A DNA stretch of 64,000 nt. Origin: Marinobacter xestospongiae. GTDB lineage: Bacteria; Pseudomonadota; Gammaproteobacteria; Pseudomonadales; Oleiphilaceae. The notes beneath the pieces were generated by a model. It was not told the DNA's origin. It ran no database searches and saw nothing but the letters and a program-made list of their open reading frames with translations. This document shows positions 34,307-44,512 of this stretch, piece after piece (the first letter of the stretch is position 1; every line of letters begins with the position of its first letter). Made by a program: the position numbers and the translations under genes. The stretch spans positions 62,001-126,000 of the forward strand of contig NZ_JAKZAK010000009.1 of NCBI RefSeq assembly GCF_023156385.1, given 5' to 3'.

Positions 34307-35111
34307 TCCTCTCTCCGCCGGCCTCGTACACGGCATCGGCAATCGCCACGTACTGGGCCAGTGTCAGGTTTTCCGGTCGCAGGCCGTCATCGATCCCCAG
34401 CGCCTGCAGCTGGGCCACCGACACCTCCGCAGCCAGCGCCTTGCGCAGGGTCTTGCGGCGGGCATTGAAGGCACTTCGCACCACCCGTTGCAGGGTGGCC
34501 AGGTCTTTCGCCGGGTGCGGCAGGGTATCGTGAGGCACCAGCCGGACGATGGCGGAATCCACCTTGGGCGCCGGCCGGAACGCGCCCGGGCCCACCTCAA
34601 ACAGCGGCTGCACCTTGCAGAAATACTGCGCCATGATGCCGAGGCGGCCATAGTGATTGTCGCCGGACACCGCCGCCAGACGCTGCACCACCTCTTTCTG
34701 CAACATGAAGTGCATGTCCTTCACCAGCCCGGAGAAGCTCAGCAGGTGAAAAATCAGCGGGGTCGAGATGTTGTACGGCAGGTTGCCGATGATCCGCAGT
34801 CGCTCACCATCACCGGCAAGCTGACCGAAATCGAACGACAGCGCGTCGGCTTCGTGGATGGTCAGTTCCGGGTAGTTGAAAAACTTGGTGCGCAGCACCG
34901 GAATCAGATCCCGGTCCAGCTCCACCACCTGCAAGCGCGGGTTGGCCTGCAACAGCTCTTCGGTCAGCGCCCCCAACCCCGGGCCGATCTCCACCATGGC
35001 GTCGTCGGGCTGGGGATGGATGGCACGGACAATACGCTCGATCACCCCGGGGTCGTGCAGGAAATTCTGTCCAAAACGTTTTCGGGCCTGGTGGCCGGCC
35101 TTTCGGCTCAT
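34299..35111 (-). CDS. rsmA: 16S rRNA (adenine1518/1519-N6)-dimethyltransferase RsmA (KsgA)
   Basis: 270 residues. It contains [17 protein letters not shown], the SAM-binding [15 protein letters not shown], and the catalytic [16 protein letters not shown] motif (NLPY). RsmA dimethylates two adjacent adenosines in helix 45 of 16S rRNA and acts as a late checkpoint of 30S assembly. The gene overlaps pdxA by 4 bases (ATGA-type) and apaH by 8, typical of the conserved surA-pdxA-rsmA operon. Confidence 0.97.
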   Translation of the reverse strand: MSRKAGHQARKRFGQNFLHDPGVIERIVRAIHPQPDDAMVEIGPGLGALTEELLQANPRLQVVELDRDLIPVLRTKFFNYPELTIHEADALSFDFGQLAGDGERLRIIGNLPYNISTPLIFHLLSFSGLVKDMHFMLQKEVVQRLAAVSGDNHYGRLGIMAQYFCKVQPLFEVGPGAFRPAPKVDSAIVRLVPHDTLPHPAKDLATLQRVVRSAFNARRKTLRKALAAEVSVAQLQALGIDDGLRPENLTLAQYVAIADAVYEAGGERND

Positions 35112-36139
35112 GTCGGTTCTCCACTCGACGGGGATGAAGCGGTGGCCCGATGGGCGCGCAGGGACCGAGCCATGCGCTCACCCACCCGCACCGCGGTCTT
35201 GAGACTGCCGACATCGGCCCGACCGGTGCCGGCCAGGTCCAGGGCGGTGCCATGGTCCACCGAGGTGCGCACAATCGGCAGCCCCAGGGTAATGTTGACG
35301 GCACGACCGAAACCCTGGAATTTCAGCACCGGCAGTCCCTGGTCGTGGTACATCGCCAGGGCGGCGTCGGCCTGGTCCAGCCAGTGGGGCGTAAACAGGG
35401 TATCTGCCGGCAGCGGCCCGATCAGCTCCAGACCCTCACTACGCAGCTGCGTCAGGGTCGGCTCAATTACCTCCAGTTCCTCACGCCCCAGGTGACCGCC
35501 TTCTCCTGCGTGGGGATTGAGGCCCGCCACCAGGATGCGGGGCCGCGCCAGACCGAAGAACTTGCGCAGGTCCTGGTCGAGGATGCGACTGACCTGACTC
35601 AGCCGCGCCGGGGTGATGGCGGCGGAGACGTCTTTCAGCGGCAAGTGGGTGGTGACCAGCGCCACCCGCAACTCGTCGGTGGCCAGCATCATCACCACCC
35701 GCTCGACACCGCACAGCGCCTGCAGGAACTCGGTATGGCCACTGAAGGCGATGCCCGCCTCGTTGATCACGCCCTTGTGCACTGGCGCCGTCACCATGCC
35801 ATCGAAGGTGCCATCCAGGCAGCCGTTGGCGGCCAGAGTCAGGGTGTCGAGCACGTACTGGCTGTTGCCGGTATCGAGCTGTCCCGGCTGATTCGAGGCC
35901 AGTCCCGCCACATCCAGCACCGACAGCTCACCGGCGCCGGTGGCGGCCGGTTGCCCCGACTGCCAGGGCCGCAACGTCACCATCAGCCCCAGCTGGGTTG
36001 CCCGGGCCCGTAACAGGGCTTCGCTGGCCACCACCACCAGACCGACGTCGCGGTCGCTGGCGGCCAGTTGCAGGCACAGTTCAGGGCCGATGCCCGCCGG
36101 CTCACCGGCGGTGACGGCCAGGGTGATGGCGTCGGTCAT
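35108..36139 (-). CDS. pdxA: 4-hydroxythreonine-4-phosphate dehydrogenase PdxA
   Basis: 343 residues. Motifs: [16 protein letters not shown] at the N-terminus, ISxSGHTEFL-type segment ([15 protein letters not shown]), [25 protein letters not shown] with metal-binding His, and [16 protein letters not shown]. PdxA oxidises 4-phosphohydroxy-threonine in pyridoxal-5'-phosphate biosynthesis. The ATG shares one base with the surA stop. A slightly longer C-terminal tail, [18 protein letters not shown], is present. Confidence 0.97.
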   Translation of the reverse strand: MTDAITLAVTAGEPAGIGPELCLQLAASDRDVGLVVVASEALLRARATQLGLMVTLRPWQSGQPAATGAGELSVLDVAGLASNQPGQLDTGNSQYVLDTLTLAANGCLDGTFDGMVTAPVHKGVINEAGIAFSGHTEFLQALCGVERVVMMLATDELRVALVTTHLPLKDVSAAITPARLSQVSRILDQDLRKFFGLARPRILVAGLNPHAGEGGHLGREELEVIEPTLTQLRSEGLELIGPLPADTLFTPHWLDQADAALAMYHDQGLPVLKFQGFGRAVNITLGLPIVRTSVDHGTALDLAGTGRADVGSLKTAVRVGERMARSLRAHRATASSPSSGEPT

Positions 36140-37458
36140 CAGGCGTTGTCACCGTTGTCGTCAGAATCGAGTTTCTTTTCCACGAAGGCTTCGTCGCGGA
36201 TCTCCCGCAACCAGGACTGTAGCTCCACCTCGAACTTGCGACGGTAGATGGCCTGGCGGGCGCTGTTCTCCTGGAGTTCGTCGCTGACATCCTTCTGGCG
36301 GCGGTCTTCCACCTGCAGGATATGCCAGCCGAACTGGGAACGGATCGGCCCCTTGAGTTCGCCAATGTCCGCCGCCAGCATCGCCTGCTCGAACGCCGGC
36401 ACCATCTGGCCGCGGCTGACCCACCCCAGGTTACCGCCATCGGACCCGGACACCGGGTCATCGGAATACTCCCGTGCCAGTTCGGCAAAGTCGGCGCCCT
36501 GCTGCAGCTCACGATAGAGCTCGCGGATCTTCTGCTCTGCCTGATCCTCGCTCAGGGTCTCGGAGGCCCGCACCAGAATGTGCCGCACCTTGGCCTGCTC
36601 CACCAACTGGGCGCCGCCCCGCTTGTCCAGCACCATCACGATGTGGAACCCGCTGCCGCTCTGCAACACCTCAGAGGGTTCCTGCAGCGGCAGTTCCGGC
36701 ACCACGTCGGCCAGCAGCGAAGGCAACTGGTTCTCCGGACGCCAGCCCATCAGGCCGCCATCAAGCGCGTTACTGGCGTCGGATTCGGCCACCGCGGCGG
36801 AGCGGAAATCGCGGCCGTTGCGGATTTCCTTCACCAGTCGCTCGGCCTTGTCACGGGCCTGGCGCGCGGCGGCCTGGTCGTTGAAGTTATCCACCGCCAC
36901 CAGGATGTGGGCCAGCTCATACTCGGTGACATTGCCGCCACGGGCTTCCTCGGCCGCCAGGTAGTTTTCCACCTCCCGGTCCGTGACCCGGATGCGGTTG
37001 CCCACACTGCGCTGCTGAACCCGGCTGACCAGCATTTCCTGGCGAATCTGCTCCCGCGCCTGGGCGTAAGTCAGGCCCTCGGCGGTGAGCTGCTGCTCGA
37101 ACTGCGCCAGGGTCAGGTTGTTGCCCTGGGCGATGTTGCGGATGGTCTCATTGAGCTCGTTGTCGCTGATCCGCATGCCCATCCTGTCAGCCCGCTGCAG
37201 CTGGATCGAATCGGTGATCAGCTGGTCCAGCACCCGCTGCGCCAACAGCGACCGCGGCGGCAGGGTGGTGCCCTGGGCGCTCAACCGTGAGATCACGGTC
37301 TGCACCCGGGCATCCAGCTCCGACTGCAGAATCACGCTGTCATCGACAATGGCAATCACCCGGTCCAGCGGCTCCCGGTCCGCCCGGGCCACCGTGGCCA
37401 GGACCATCGCCAGCAACAGCAGCATGGCTTGGACGCTTACGCGCAGATTGGCCTTCAT
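36139..37458 (-). CDS. surA: Periplasmic chaperone and peptidyl-prolyl isomerase SurA
   Basis: 439 residues from the ATG at 37458, preceded by AGGGGA. Signal peptide [20 protein letters not shown], then the N-terminal chaperone domain ([21 protein letters not shown]). Two parvulin domains follow: the first near 170-270 ([29 protein letters not shown]) and the second near 280-380 ([35 protein letters not shown]). SurA escorts unfolded outer-membrane proteins such as LptD to the BAM complex. lptD lies directly upstream, the usual arrangement. Confidence 0.96.
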   Translation of the reverse strand: MKANLRVSVQAMLLLLAMVLATVARADREPLDRVIAIVDDSVILQSELDARVQTVISRLSAQGTTLPPRSLLAQRVLDQLITDSIQLQRADRMGMRISDNELNETIRNIAQGNNLTLAQFEQQLTAEGLTYAQAREQIRQEMLVSRVQQRSVGNRIRVTDREVENYLAAEEARGGNVTEYELAHILVAVDNFNDQAAARQARDKAERLVKEIRNGRDFRSAAVAESDASNALDGGLMGWRPENQLPSLLADVVPELPLQEPSEVLQSGSGFHIVMVLDKRGGAQLVEQAKVRHILVRASETLSEDQAEQKIRELYRELQQGADFAELAREYSDDPVSGSDGGNLGWVSRGQMVPAFEQAMLAADIGELKGPIRSQFGWHILQVEDRRQKDVSDELQENSARQAIYRRKFEVELQSWLREIRDEAFVEKKLDSDDNGDNA

Positions 37459-37506
37459 AGATTCCCCTGTTTCTGTGGTTGGCACCGGTCCCGCCGGCGC
37501 GTTCGA

Positions 37507-39936
37507 TCAATGTCCGTAACGACGGCGTTGGCGCTCGTCAAACCCGTAGATGGCGTCGGAAATACGGCTCGAAGCACCACCGGTGCCCCCCAACCCCTTG
37601 AGTTGGATCTGGAACAGCATCCGGCTGTCGAGCTTCTCATCGGTGGTGAGGTAGTTCTGGTGGACCACCTGCACGCTCCAGCAGCAGCTGCTGTACTCAA
37701 TCCCCGCCAGCGAGCCGGCGGTACGATCAAGCTGGGAATCGTAGACCCAGCGGCCGATCAGGCTGAGCTGATCGGTCACCGGCACCACCCCGCCAATGTC
37801 CGCCTGCTCAAACCGGTCGCGGCTGTAGGTGTGGCCCAGGCTGGCCAGGTAGCGGTAGTCGCCGGAGTGGAACACCAGCTGGCTGCGGCTCTCTTCCGTT
37901 TCCCGCAACCGCGGGTCCCACAGCAGCGATGTACGCAGGTCCAGATTGGCCAGGGGCCGCAGCACGGCCTCGCCCGCCAGCGGCGACTCGCCACGGCTTT
38001 CCGCCCCCTCGCCGTCCAGGGTGACCCGGCGGTCCCGGTAGTGGTAGACCTGCCCCAGGCTGAAACGGGCCCTCTCGGCACCGTCGTTAAGGTCGTAGAA
38101 GCGGCTGGTTACCGCCAGCGTCAGGCGGTTGGCGTCCCCGACCCGGTCACCGCCACTGAAGCGGTTGCGCCGGAACAGTTCGTCAAAACTGAACGAACGC
38201 AGGGAGCTGTCAAAATCCGGGATCTCGTCCTGGTCATCATCGGCATCAGCCCAGGCGTAATAGAGCCGCGGCTCCAGGGTCTGGTTGTACGGCACCTCGA
38301 ACAGTTCGGTACGGCGATCAAAGTAGAGCCCGGAATCCCACTCCAGCACCGGCACGGTGCGGTCAATCTGGCGGCTGTCGTCGATACGGCCGCCGAAGTC
38401 ATAGTCCACCAGCTCATAGTGGGTGTAGTCGAGGGTGGCCGACGGCTCGGCGTACCCCCAGATGGCCCGCATCGGCAGCGCCAGCCGTGGCTGCAGCCGC
38501 AGACGTTGACCATTGGCCCGATCGAGGCCACTGAGCAGGTCGTTATCGCGATAGAAATGGGTGTACTGGGCTTCCACCGACGCCGCCGCCAGGCCCAGGT
38601 CCGCACGACCGCCGTACAGCAGCTCCGGCAGCTGGGCATAGGGCTTGTCGGGTTCGGCGATGTAGTCCGCGATGGTCTGATAACCGTTGAGGTAGGCCTC
38701 GAACAGCTGGTTGCTGTCGCGATAACTGACACCACCACGACGGCGCAGATGGGTGGCCTGGCTGATGTCGAGGGAACGGTTGAGGTCGCTCAGGTAGTCG
38801 TTGTCGGACACCACCGAGTAGTCGCCGTAACCGGTCCAGCCACCACCGAAGCTGGCGCCGGTGCTGAAATCCAGCGCCCAGCGTTCGCCGTCCTTGCCGG
38901 GGTACTCGCGGTCATAGTCGCTGTCCTGGCCGATGTAGCCCAGTTGCAACATCGATTCACCGTAGGGTCCGAGGTAACGACCTTCCAGTTCGGTGAACAG
39001 GCCCCGGCCATGGATGTACTGGGGCGTCAGGGTGGCGTCGTAATGGGGCGCCAGATTGAAGTAGTACGGCAACGCCAGGTAGCCGCCGGTGCCTGTGTTG
39101 GAGGTGCCGAACTCGGGGTAAAGGAAGCCGCTCTTGCGGCGGTCATCAATCGGGAAGCTGGCCCAGGGCCAGTAGAACACCGGCACATCCATCACCTCCA
39201 GGCGCAGGTGACGGGCGGTACCAAAACCTTCGTTCCGGTCGAGATGGATCTGGGAGGCAACAATGGACCAGTCGTTCCGGCCAGGCGCGCAGGTGGTCAG
39301 CGTCCCCTCATCAATCACCACCTGCTGGTCCGCCACCCGGGACAGCGCTGCCGCTGTGCCGCGCATATCGGCCTGGTGCAACAGGAACGAAGCGGTGTTG
39401 AGACGGAACTGGCCAGAGGCGGTGTCGTAGCGGGCTTCATCGCCGGTCAATAGGAAACCGTCGCCGCGGCTCACCAGCCCGCCATTCAGCGACACCTCAC
39501 CACTGACGGCATCGTAACGGGCCTGGTCACCCTGCATGGAGAAGTCGCCCTGACGGACGCTGACGTCGCCCTCCAGAAACAGCGACCGATCAATCTCATA
39601 GCGGGCATTGAGGCCACTGGCGTGGATCGGCGCCTCAGCCAGGCTGCCGGACACCACCGCAGCGCTCGAAGGCGGCGGCAGATAGCCGCCCTCACAGAAC
39701 CCCGGCAGCTGATTCCGCACCGCCGCAGGCAGGGCCTCACGGGGACGCCAGTCCAGTTCCGCGGCGGTCGGCCCGGCCTGGGCCAGGGCGGCGTGCCCCG
39801 CCAACGCCAGGGAGCATCCGGTCAACCACAGGCGCACACGGCCCGGGGCGCCGCCGGGGCGGTCAGCCTGCCGGCCTGGAGATCGCGAATCGCGGAGAAA
39901 AACTGGCACGTTGACGGCGGTCCTGTGCTGCTGCAT
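37507..39936 (-). CDS. lptD: LPS-assembly outer-membrane protein LptD
   Basis: 809 residues. Signal peptide region VRLWLTGCSLALAGHAALAQA after an unusually long N-terminal extension of about 35 residues. The beta-jellyroll (LptA-like) domain spans roughly 95-210 (GDVSVRQGDFSMQGDQARYD, LNGGLVSRGDGFLLTGDEARYD), and the rest is a large outer-membrane beta-barrel (FPIDDRRKSGFLYPEF and many alternating strands). LptD with LptE inserts lipopolysaccharide in the outer leaflet. Cys residues typical for disulfide maturation occur near the start (LPGFCEGGYLP) and the end (YSSCCWSVQVV). It is the first gene of the lptD-surA-pdxA-rsmA-apaH run. Confidence 0.97.
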   Translation of the reverse strand: MQQHRTAVNVPVFLRDSRSPGRQADRPGGAPGRVRLWLTGCSLALAGHAALAQAGPTAAELDWRPREALPAAVRNQLPGFCEGGYLPPPSSAAVVSGSLAEAPIHASGLNARYEIDRSLFLEGDVSVRQGDFSMQGDQARYDAVSGEVSLNGGLVSRGDGFLLTGDEARYDTASGQFRLNTASFLLHQADMRGTAAALSRVADQQVVIDEGTLTTCAPGRNDWSIVASQIHLDRNEGFGTARHLRLEVMDVPVFYWPWASFPIDDRRKSGFLYPEFGTSNTGTGGYLALPYYFNLAPHYDATLTPQYIHGRGLFTELEGRYLGPYGESMLQLGYIGQDSDYDREYPGKDGERWALDFSTGASFGGGWTGYGDYSVVSDNDYLSDLNRSLDISQATHLRRRGGVSYRDSNQLFEAYLNGYQTIADYIAEPDKPYAQLPELLYGGRADLGLAAASVEAQYTHFYRDNDLLSGLDRANGQRLRLQPRLALPMRAIWGYAEPSATLDYTHYELVDYDFGGRIDDSRQIDRTVPVLEWDSGLYFDRRTELFEVPYNQTLEPRLYYAWADADDDQDEIPDFDSSLRSFSFDELFRRNRFSGGDRVGDANRLTLAVTSRFYDLNDGAERARFSLGQVYHYRDRRVTLDGEGAESRGESPLAGEAVLRPLANLDLRTSLLWDPRLRETEESRSQLVFHSGDYRYLASLGHTYSRDRFEQADIGGVVPVTDQLSLIGRWVYDSQLDRTAGSLAGIEYSSCCWSVQVVHQNYLTTDEKLDSRMLFQIQLKGLGGTGGASSRISDAIYGFDERQRRRYGH

Positions 39937-40104
39937 GGAAATCGGGGAGCCGCCTAGTTTACACGGCCCTCCAGCGCTTGTTAACGAGATTACCGCATCC
40001 TCACGCAGAGGCGTGGTCAGCCCGTGGCCAGAACGTCGTCACAGCTTCTGATTGCCCGCCAGTTCTGCTAACTTTCGGGTTTTGAACTGCTTCAGAGCCA
40101 CGCG

Positions 40105-41133
40105 ATGGATACCCGCCTACAACAGCTGACCCAATGGGTCCGACAATTCCCCGGTCTGGCCCAGGCCGAGCCGCAACCGGTGTCCGGTGATGCCAGTTTT
40201 CGCCGCTACTTCCGGGTCCACCGCGACGGCACCGGGCTGATCGTGATGGATGCCCCGCCCGCCCACGAGGACTGCCGGCCGTTTGTCGCCATCGCCCGTC
40301 ACTGGCGGGACCAGGGCGTCGCGGTGCCGGCCATTGAGGCGGAGGATCTGGTGGAAGGCTTCCTGCTGCTGGAAGATTTCGGTGATACCCAGTTGCTGGC
40401 CCGGCTCGACAGCGACAGCGCCGACGGCCATTACCGGCAGGCCCTGAACGAGTTGCTGCGGATCCAGTCGCTGCCCGCCGATCCGGCCTACCCGCTGCCG
40501 CCCTACGATACCGCGCTGCTGAACCGGGAGATGCACCTGTTCCCCGACTGGTTGCTGGAGCAGCAACTGGGCCTGACCCTGGGCAACAGCGAGCACGCCC
40601 TGCTGGATACCGTGTTCGCGTTCCTGCGTGAGAGCGCCCTGGCCCAGCCCCAGGTGACCGTGCACCGGGACTACCATTCCCGCAACCTGCTGGTGCGCGA
40701 ACACACGGCGGTACCCGGCGTGATCGACTTCCAGGACGCCGTGCGCGGCCCCATCACCTACGATCTGGTGTCGCTGCTCAAGGACTGCTACGTGCGCTGG
40801 CCGGAACAGCAGGTCTGGCAGTGGGCGGAGCAATACCGGGTACTCAGCGCCGATGCCGGCCTGCACCATGCCGATGCCGATACCTTCCGGCAGTGGTTTG
40901 AACTGATGGGTATGCAGCGTCATCTCAAGGCCGCCGGCATCTTTGCCCGTCTGGCCATCCGCGATGGCAAGACGGGCTTCCTCGGTGATGTACCCCGTAC
41001 GGTGCAGTATCTGGTGGAGGCCAGTGGTCGCCAGGCCGCCCTGCGACACTTCCACGACTGGCTGCTGGAGGTGGTGATGCCAGCCATCGACCAGCGTCTG
41101 CGCCCCCTGCTCGCGGAGAACCCGACCCCGTGA
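40105..41133 (+). CDS. amgK: N-acetylmuramate/N-acetylglucosamine kinase AmgK
   Basis: 342 residues of the aminoglycoside-phosphotransferase/choline-kinase fold. Key segments: PVSGDASFRRYFRVH (nucleotide loop), VTVHRDYHSRNLLVRE (catalytic HxDxxxxN) and PGVIDFQDAVRGPITYDLVSLLKDC (metal-binding Asp). AmgK phosphorylates the anomeric carbon of recovered MurNAc/GlcNAc in the Pseudomonas-type peptidoglycan-recycling route that bypasses de novo UDP-MurNAc synthesis. Divergent from lptD as in Pseudomonas, and overlapping murU by four bases, which supports the assignment. Confidence 0.94.
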   Translation: MDTRLQQLTQWVRQFPGLAQAEPQPVSGDASFRRYFRVHRDGTGLIVMDAPPAHEDCRPFVAIARHWRDQGVAVPAIEAEDLVEGFLLLEDFGDTQLLARLDSDSADGHYRQALNELLRIQSLPADPAYPLPPYDTALLNREMHLFPDWLLEQQLGLTLGNSEHALLDTVFAFLRESALAQPQVTVHRDYHSRNLLVREHTAVPGVIDFQDAVRGPITYDLVSLLKDCYVRWPEQQVWQWAEQYRVLSADAGLHHADADTFRQWFELMGMQRHLKAAGIFARLAIRDGKTGFLGDVPRTVQYLVEASGRQAALRHFHDWLLEVVMPAIDQRLRPLLAENPTP

Positions 41134-41825
41134 AGGCCATGATCCTGGCCGCCGGCAAGGGCGAACGGATGCGGCCGCTAACCCTGACCACCCCCAAACC
41201 ACTGCTCACCGCCGGCGGCCGACCATTGATTGGCCATCATCTGGTGCGACTGCAGCAGGCCGGATTCCGCGAGGTGGTGATCAACCACGCCTGGCTCGGC
41301 GAACAGATCGTCGAAACCCTTGGCCAAGGCCAGGACTACGGCCTGCAACTGCACTATTCCGCCGAGGACGAGCCGCTGGAAACCGCCGGCGGTATCCGTC
41401 AGGCGCTGCCGCAACTGGCCTCGGCCGACAGCCCCTGGTTTCTGGTGATCAACGGCGACATCTGGTGCGACCTTGACCTGGGCCAGCTCACACCGCCACA
41501 CGACGCCTCAGCCCAGGCACTGGTGGTACTGGTGGACAACCCGCCCCACAACCCGGACGGCGACTTCCACCTGGCGGCGGACGGTCACGTCCACGCCGAC
41601 GGCACACCACAACTGACGTTCGCCGGCATCAGCCTGCTGCATCGGGACCTGTTGGCTGACCTGCCGACCGGCCACCGGCCGCTGGCACCCCTGCTGCGCC
41701 AGGCCATGGCCGCCGGCCAGGTGTACGGCTGGCACCACCGCGGCCACTGGGCCGACATCGGCACCCCTCAGCGGCTGGCAGAGCTGGATCGATTGCTGAA
41801 TCAGCAGGAGCCCTCACAGCCATGA
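41130..41825 (+). CDS. murU: N-acetylmuramate alpha-1-phosphate uridylyltransferase MurU
   Basis: 231 residues from a GTG at 41130 that overlaps the amgK stop (GTGA). Nucleotidyltransferase signature MKAMILAAGKGERMRPLTL with TPKPLL, and later VINGDIWCDLDL (metal-binding Asp), VVLVDNPPHNPDGDF and HHRGHWADIGTPQRL. MurU converts MurNAc-1-phosphate plus UTP to UDP-MurNAc, completing the recycling shunt begun by AmgK. The next gene also overlaps by four bases, so amgK-murU-djlA is one translationally coupled operon. Confidence 0.94.
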   Translation: MKAMILAAGKGERMRPLTLTTPKPLLTAGGRPLIGHHLVRLQQAGFREVVINHAWLGEQIVETLGQGQDYGLQLHYSAEDEPLETAGGIRQALPQLASADSPWFLVINGDIWCDLDLGQLTPPHDASAQALVVLVDNPPHNPDGDFHLAADGHVHADGTPQLTFAGISLLHRDLLADLPTGHRPLAPLLRQAMAAGQVYGWHHRGHWADIGTPQRLAELDRLLNQQEPSQP

Positions 41826-42589
41826 GCCGTACCGCCACACCGGTCAGCCTGCCATCGCCACTGGACGCCAGCTACGACGACCTGGTAACCCGCCTGGTCA
41901 AACACGGTTACCAGCCCGGCCCGGTGCTGACGGAAACCGGCCTGCCGGCCCACGCCCGAAGACAGCTGTTCTTTTTACTGGGTTACCTGGCGAAGGCCGA
42001 CGGCCGGGTCACTGAAAAGGACATCGGTTATGCCGAGAGTCTGATCCGCGCACTGGCGCTGACACCCGGTCAGCGCAAGCGCGCCATCAAACGTTTTCAG
42101 CTGGGCAAGCAGTGTTCCCAACTGTCACGCTGGCAGGCCTGGCGGCTACGCCTGAACTGGCGCTGGCGGCCGGAAGCGGTGATGGTGATCGCCCTGTGCC
42201 TGTGCCATGGCGCGCAGTTGCAGGGCCTTCCCAGCAAGCAGCGGCGCCACCGCTGTGAAGACGCCGTCGACGCCCTCGGGCTGGATGCGGGACTGGTGGC
42301 GGAAGTGCTGGAAAGCTACAGCAACCAGGGCGGGCAACAGAATGCCGAACGCTTTCCGCCACCGCAGACCTACCAGGACGCCTGTCGCATCCTGGGTGTT
42401 GGCCGTCGGGATTCGCTGACCCTGATCAAGCAGACCTATCGCAAACAGGTCTCCCGCTGCCACCCGGACAAGCTGGCCCGGGACCTGCCACCCCGGGAAC
42501 TGGCCTACGCCAAGGAGCGCCTGCTGCGTTACCAGCAGGCCTGGGAGGTAGTGCAGCGCTATCACCGTCACCAGGCGGAGCAGAAATAA
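41822..42589 (+). CDS. djlA: DjlA-type J-domain co-chaperone
   Basis: 255 residues. A TerB-like helical domain (FFLLGYLAKADGRVTEKDIGYAESLIRAL and a second half) is followed by a C-terminal J domain: ACRILGVGRRDSLTLIKQTYR, KQVSRCHPDKLARD with the HPD motif, AYAKERLLRYQQAWEVVQ. This is the DjlA architecture; DjlA stimulates DnaK. Unlike E. coli DjlA there is no N-terminal transmembrane helix, so the protein is predicted cytoplasmic. It is coupled to murU by a four-base overlap. Confidence 0.9.
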   Translation: MSRTATPVSLPSPLDASYDDLVTRLVKHGYQPGPVLTETGLPAHARRQLFFLLGYLAKADGRVTEKDIGYAESLIRALALTPGQRKRAIKRFQLGKQCSQLSRWQAWRLRLNWRWRPEAVMVIALCLCHGAQLQGLPSKQRRHRCEDAVDALGLDAGLVAEVLESYSNQGGQQNAERFPPPQTYQDACRILGVGRRDSLTLIKQTYRKQVSRCHPDKLARDLPPRELAYAKERLLRYQQAWEVVQRYHRHQAEQK

Positions 42590-42601
42590 CCGCCCGACCG
42601 A

Positions 42602-43648
42602 TCAGTCCTCGCGCTGCAACCAGGCCACCAGGCGACTGACCACCTGGCGGGCGTCCCGCGCGGTCGGCAGCGCCGCCATCGCCACCGCCTGCTGCTGATA
42701 GCCCTGTATCCCCTGGCGCCGGAACACTGCCGCCCGCTGGCTGGCCACCTCCGGCTGTGCCCGCGCCGGCGCCAGGTCCAGCACCTGCCAGTCGCTCTGA
42801 CCTTCCAGGCTGGCCGGCCAGGCCTGACGTTCGTCGGCGGCGAAACGCGGCGCGATCCACACCAGTTCGGCACTGCGGCCGTTGGCGGCCTGGGCCTCCC
42901 GCCACACCGGCATCGCCGCACGGCCAACCCCCACCAGCACAACGCGCTGATAGCCCTGCTGTTGCAGCCGGCTGCGGGCGGCTGACAGGGTGGAAGCAAC
43001 CCGCTCCCGGTACTGGCCGGTCAAATCCGCAACCGGCTCTTTCGCCATCACGTCGATCACCGACGACTCACCACTGGCAGCCAACGCCGGATTCGCCGCC
43101 TCACCACCGGTGGGTGACGGGTCCGGCTCGGCCGCGGTCTGGGTGCTGGTCTGGGCGGACGCTGGCGGCGGTCCGTCCCCCGGCCCCACCGGCAGGCCGA
43201 GGGTCATGGCAGCCCAGCCTCGCGCCGCCAGCGCCTCACGCATGGCGCCGGCCAGGCCGCTGGCGGCACTCTGGCCCTCAGCCCCCAGAATCAAGACCGC
43301 ACCCTTGGCCGGCGCCCGCTGCTCCCGCTCCAGCAGTGCCAGCTCGTCTCCGCCTTCACTGTTCTGCAGCCACACCGCCGCGTCCGGAAAACGGGCGGCC
43401 AGCGCCCGCGAGCCCAGACCGGTGGAGATCATCAGCCGGCGGGCATCCACCGGCGCCCGCCTGGGCGTGCTCGAGGCCCCCTCGGCGGTGTCGTCCGTAT
43501 CCGCCTCGGGCGCGTCCGATTCCTCCTGGGCCAGCGCCGGCATCGCCAGCATCGCCGTCATCAGCACGGTCAGCAGACGCTTACCACCAGACGGACGACC
43601 AATCCGCGAGCGCCTCTGCCCTGTTGTTATTCGTAACCTCACGACCAC
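42602..43648 (-). CDS. DUF3530 family secreted protein
   Basis: 348 residues from a GTG at 43648 preceded by AGGAACAG. The open frame continues upstream for about 570 codons antisense to rpe and gph, which I regard as spurious. Signal peptide LLTVLMTAMLAMPALAQEE after a basic N-region. Internal blocks RAPAKGAVLILGAEGQSA, LAARGWAAMTLGLP, YQRVVLVGVGRAAMPVW and VWIAPRFAADERQAWP suggest an alpha/beta-hydrolase-like fold, as proposed for DUF3530. The linker between 150 and 200 is rich in Pro, Thr and Ser. The usual Ser-His-Asp triad is not obvious (GVGRA where GxSxG is expected), so enzymatic activity is doubtful. Confidence 0.8.
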   Translation of the reverse strand: MVVRLRITTGQRRSRIGRPSGGKRLLTVLMTAMLAMPALAQEESDAPEADTDDTAEGASSTPRRAPVDARRLMISTGLGSRALAARFPDAAVWLQNSEGGDELALLEREQRAPAKGAVLILGAEGQSAASGLAGAMREALAARGWAAMTLGLPVGPGDGPPPASAQTSTQTAAEPDPSPTGGEAANPALAASGESSVIDVMAKEPVADLTGQYRERVASTLSAARSRLQQQGYQRVVLVGVGRAAMPVWREAQAANGRSAELVWIAPRFAADERQAWPASLEGQSDWQVLDLAPARAQPEVASQRAAVFRRQGIQGYQQQAVAMAALPTARDARQVVSRLVAWLQRED

Positions 43649-43822
43649 CTGCCTGTTCCTGCTCAATGACTGCCGGAAGATGCGTATCCAGTGTCCCGTC
43701 TGGCCAACTCCAAAAACGTCCAGTGAAACTGGTACACTTAGGACCCTCCGAGACCCGCGCCTGACCCACTCCGGGTGAGCGCAGGCCCGCCAACGACTAT
43801 AAGCCCGATCGAGAGAGCTGTC

Positions 43823-44494
43823 ATGACCCCGTTCCAGATTGCCCCGTCCATTCTGTCCGCCGACTTTGCCCGCCTCGGTGAGGAAGTCGACAACGTGCTG
43901 GCAGCCGGTGCCGACATTGTCCACTTCGATGTGATGGACAACCACTACGTGCCCAACCTCACCATCGGCCCCATGGTCTGCGAGGCCCTGCGCAAGCACG
44001 GTGTGACCGCCCCCATCGACGTCCACCTGATGGTCAGCCCGGTGGACGACCTGATCCGCATGTTCATTGACGCCGGCGCCACCTACATCACCTTCCATCC
44101 GGAAGCGTCCCAGCACGTCGACCGCTCGCTGCAACTGATCCGCGATGGTGGCTGCAAGGCCGGCCTGGTGTTCAACCCGGCAACGCCGCTGCACCACCTC
44201 GACCACGTGATGGACCGGCTCGACATGATCCTGCTGATGTCGGTGAACCCGGGCTTCGGCGGCCAGAAGTTCATCCCCGGCACCCTCGACAAGCTGCGGG
44301 CGGCCCGCCAGCGCATCGATGCCAGCGGCCTCGACATCCGCCTGGAGATCGACGGTGGCGTCAAGGTCGACAACATCCAAGAGATTGCTGCTGCAGGCGC
44401 CGACACCTTTGTCGCCGGCTCCGCCATCTTCAACACCGACGACTACAAGGCCACCATCGACCAGATGCGTGCCGAACTGGCCAAGGCCCAGTAA
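43823..44494 (+). CDS. rpe: Ribulose-phosphate 3-epimerase Rpe
   Basis: 223 residues from the ATG at 43823, after GAGAG. TIM-barrel epimerase motifs: [63 protein letters not shown] and [12 protein letters not shown]. Rpe interconverts ribulose-5-phosphate and xylulose-5-phosphate in the pentose phosphate pathway, which also supplies erythrose 4-phosphate for aromatic synthesis. It is the first gene of the rpe-gph-trpE cluster. Confidence 0.97.
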   Translation: MTPFQIAPSILSADFARLGEEVDNVLAAGADIVHFDVMDNHYVPNLTIGPMVCEALRKHGVTAPIDVHLMVSPVDDLIRMFIDAGATYITFHPEASQHVDRSLQLIRDGGCKAGLVFNPATPLHHLDHVMDRLDMILLMSVNPGFGGQKFIPGTLDKLRAARQRIDASGLDIRLEIDGGVKVDNIQEIAAAGADTFVAGSAIFNTDDYKATIDQMRAELAKAQ

Positions 44495-44512
44495 CCGTCC
44501 CGGAGACGCTCC

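Noticed and set aside
37429..39453. 674-codon plus-strand frame opposite lptD
   Set aside because: Antisense shadow of lptD; Val/Gln-rich translation with no fold signature.
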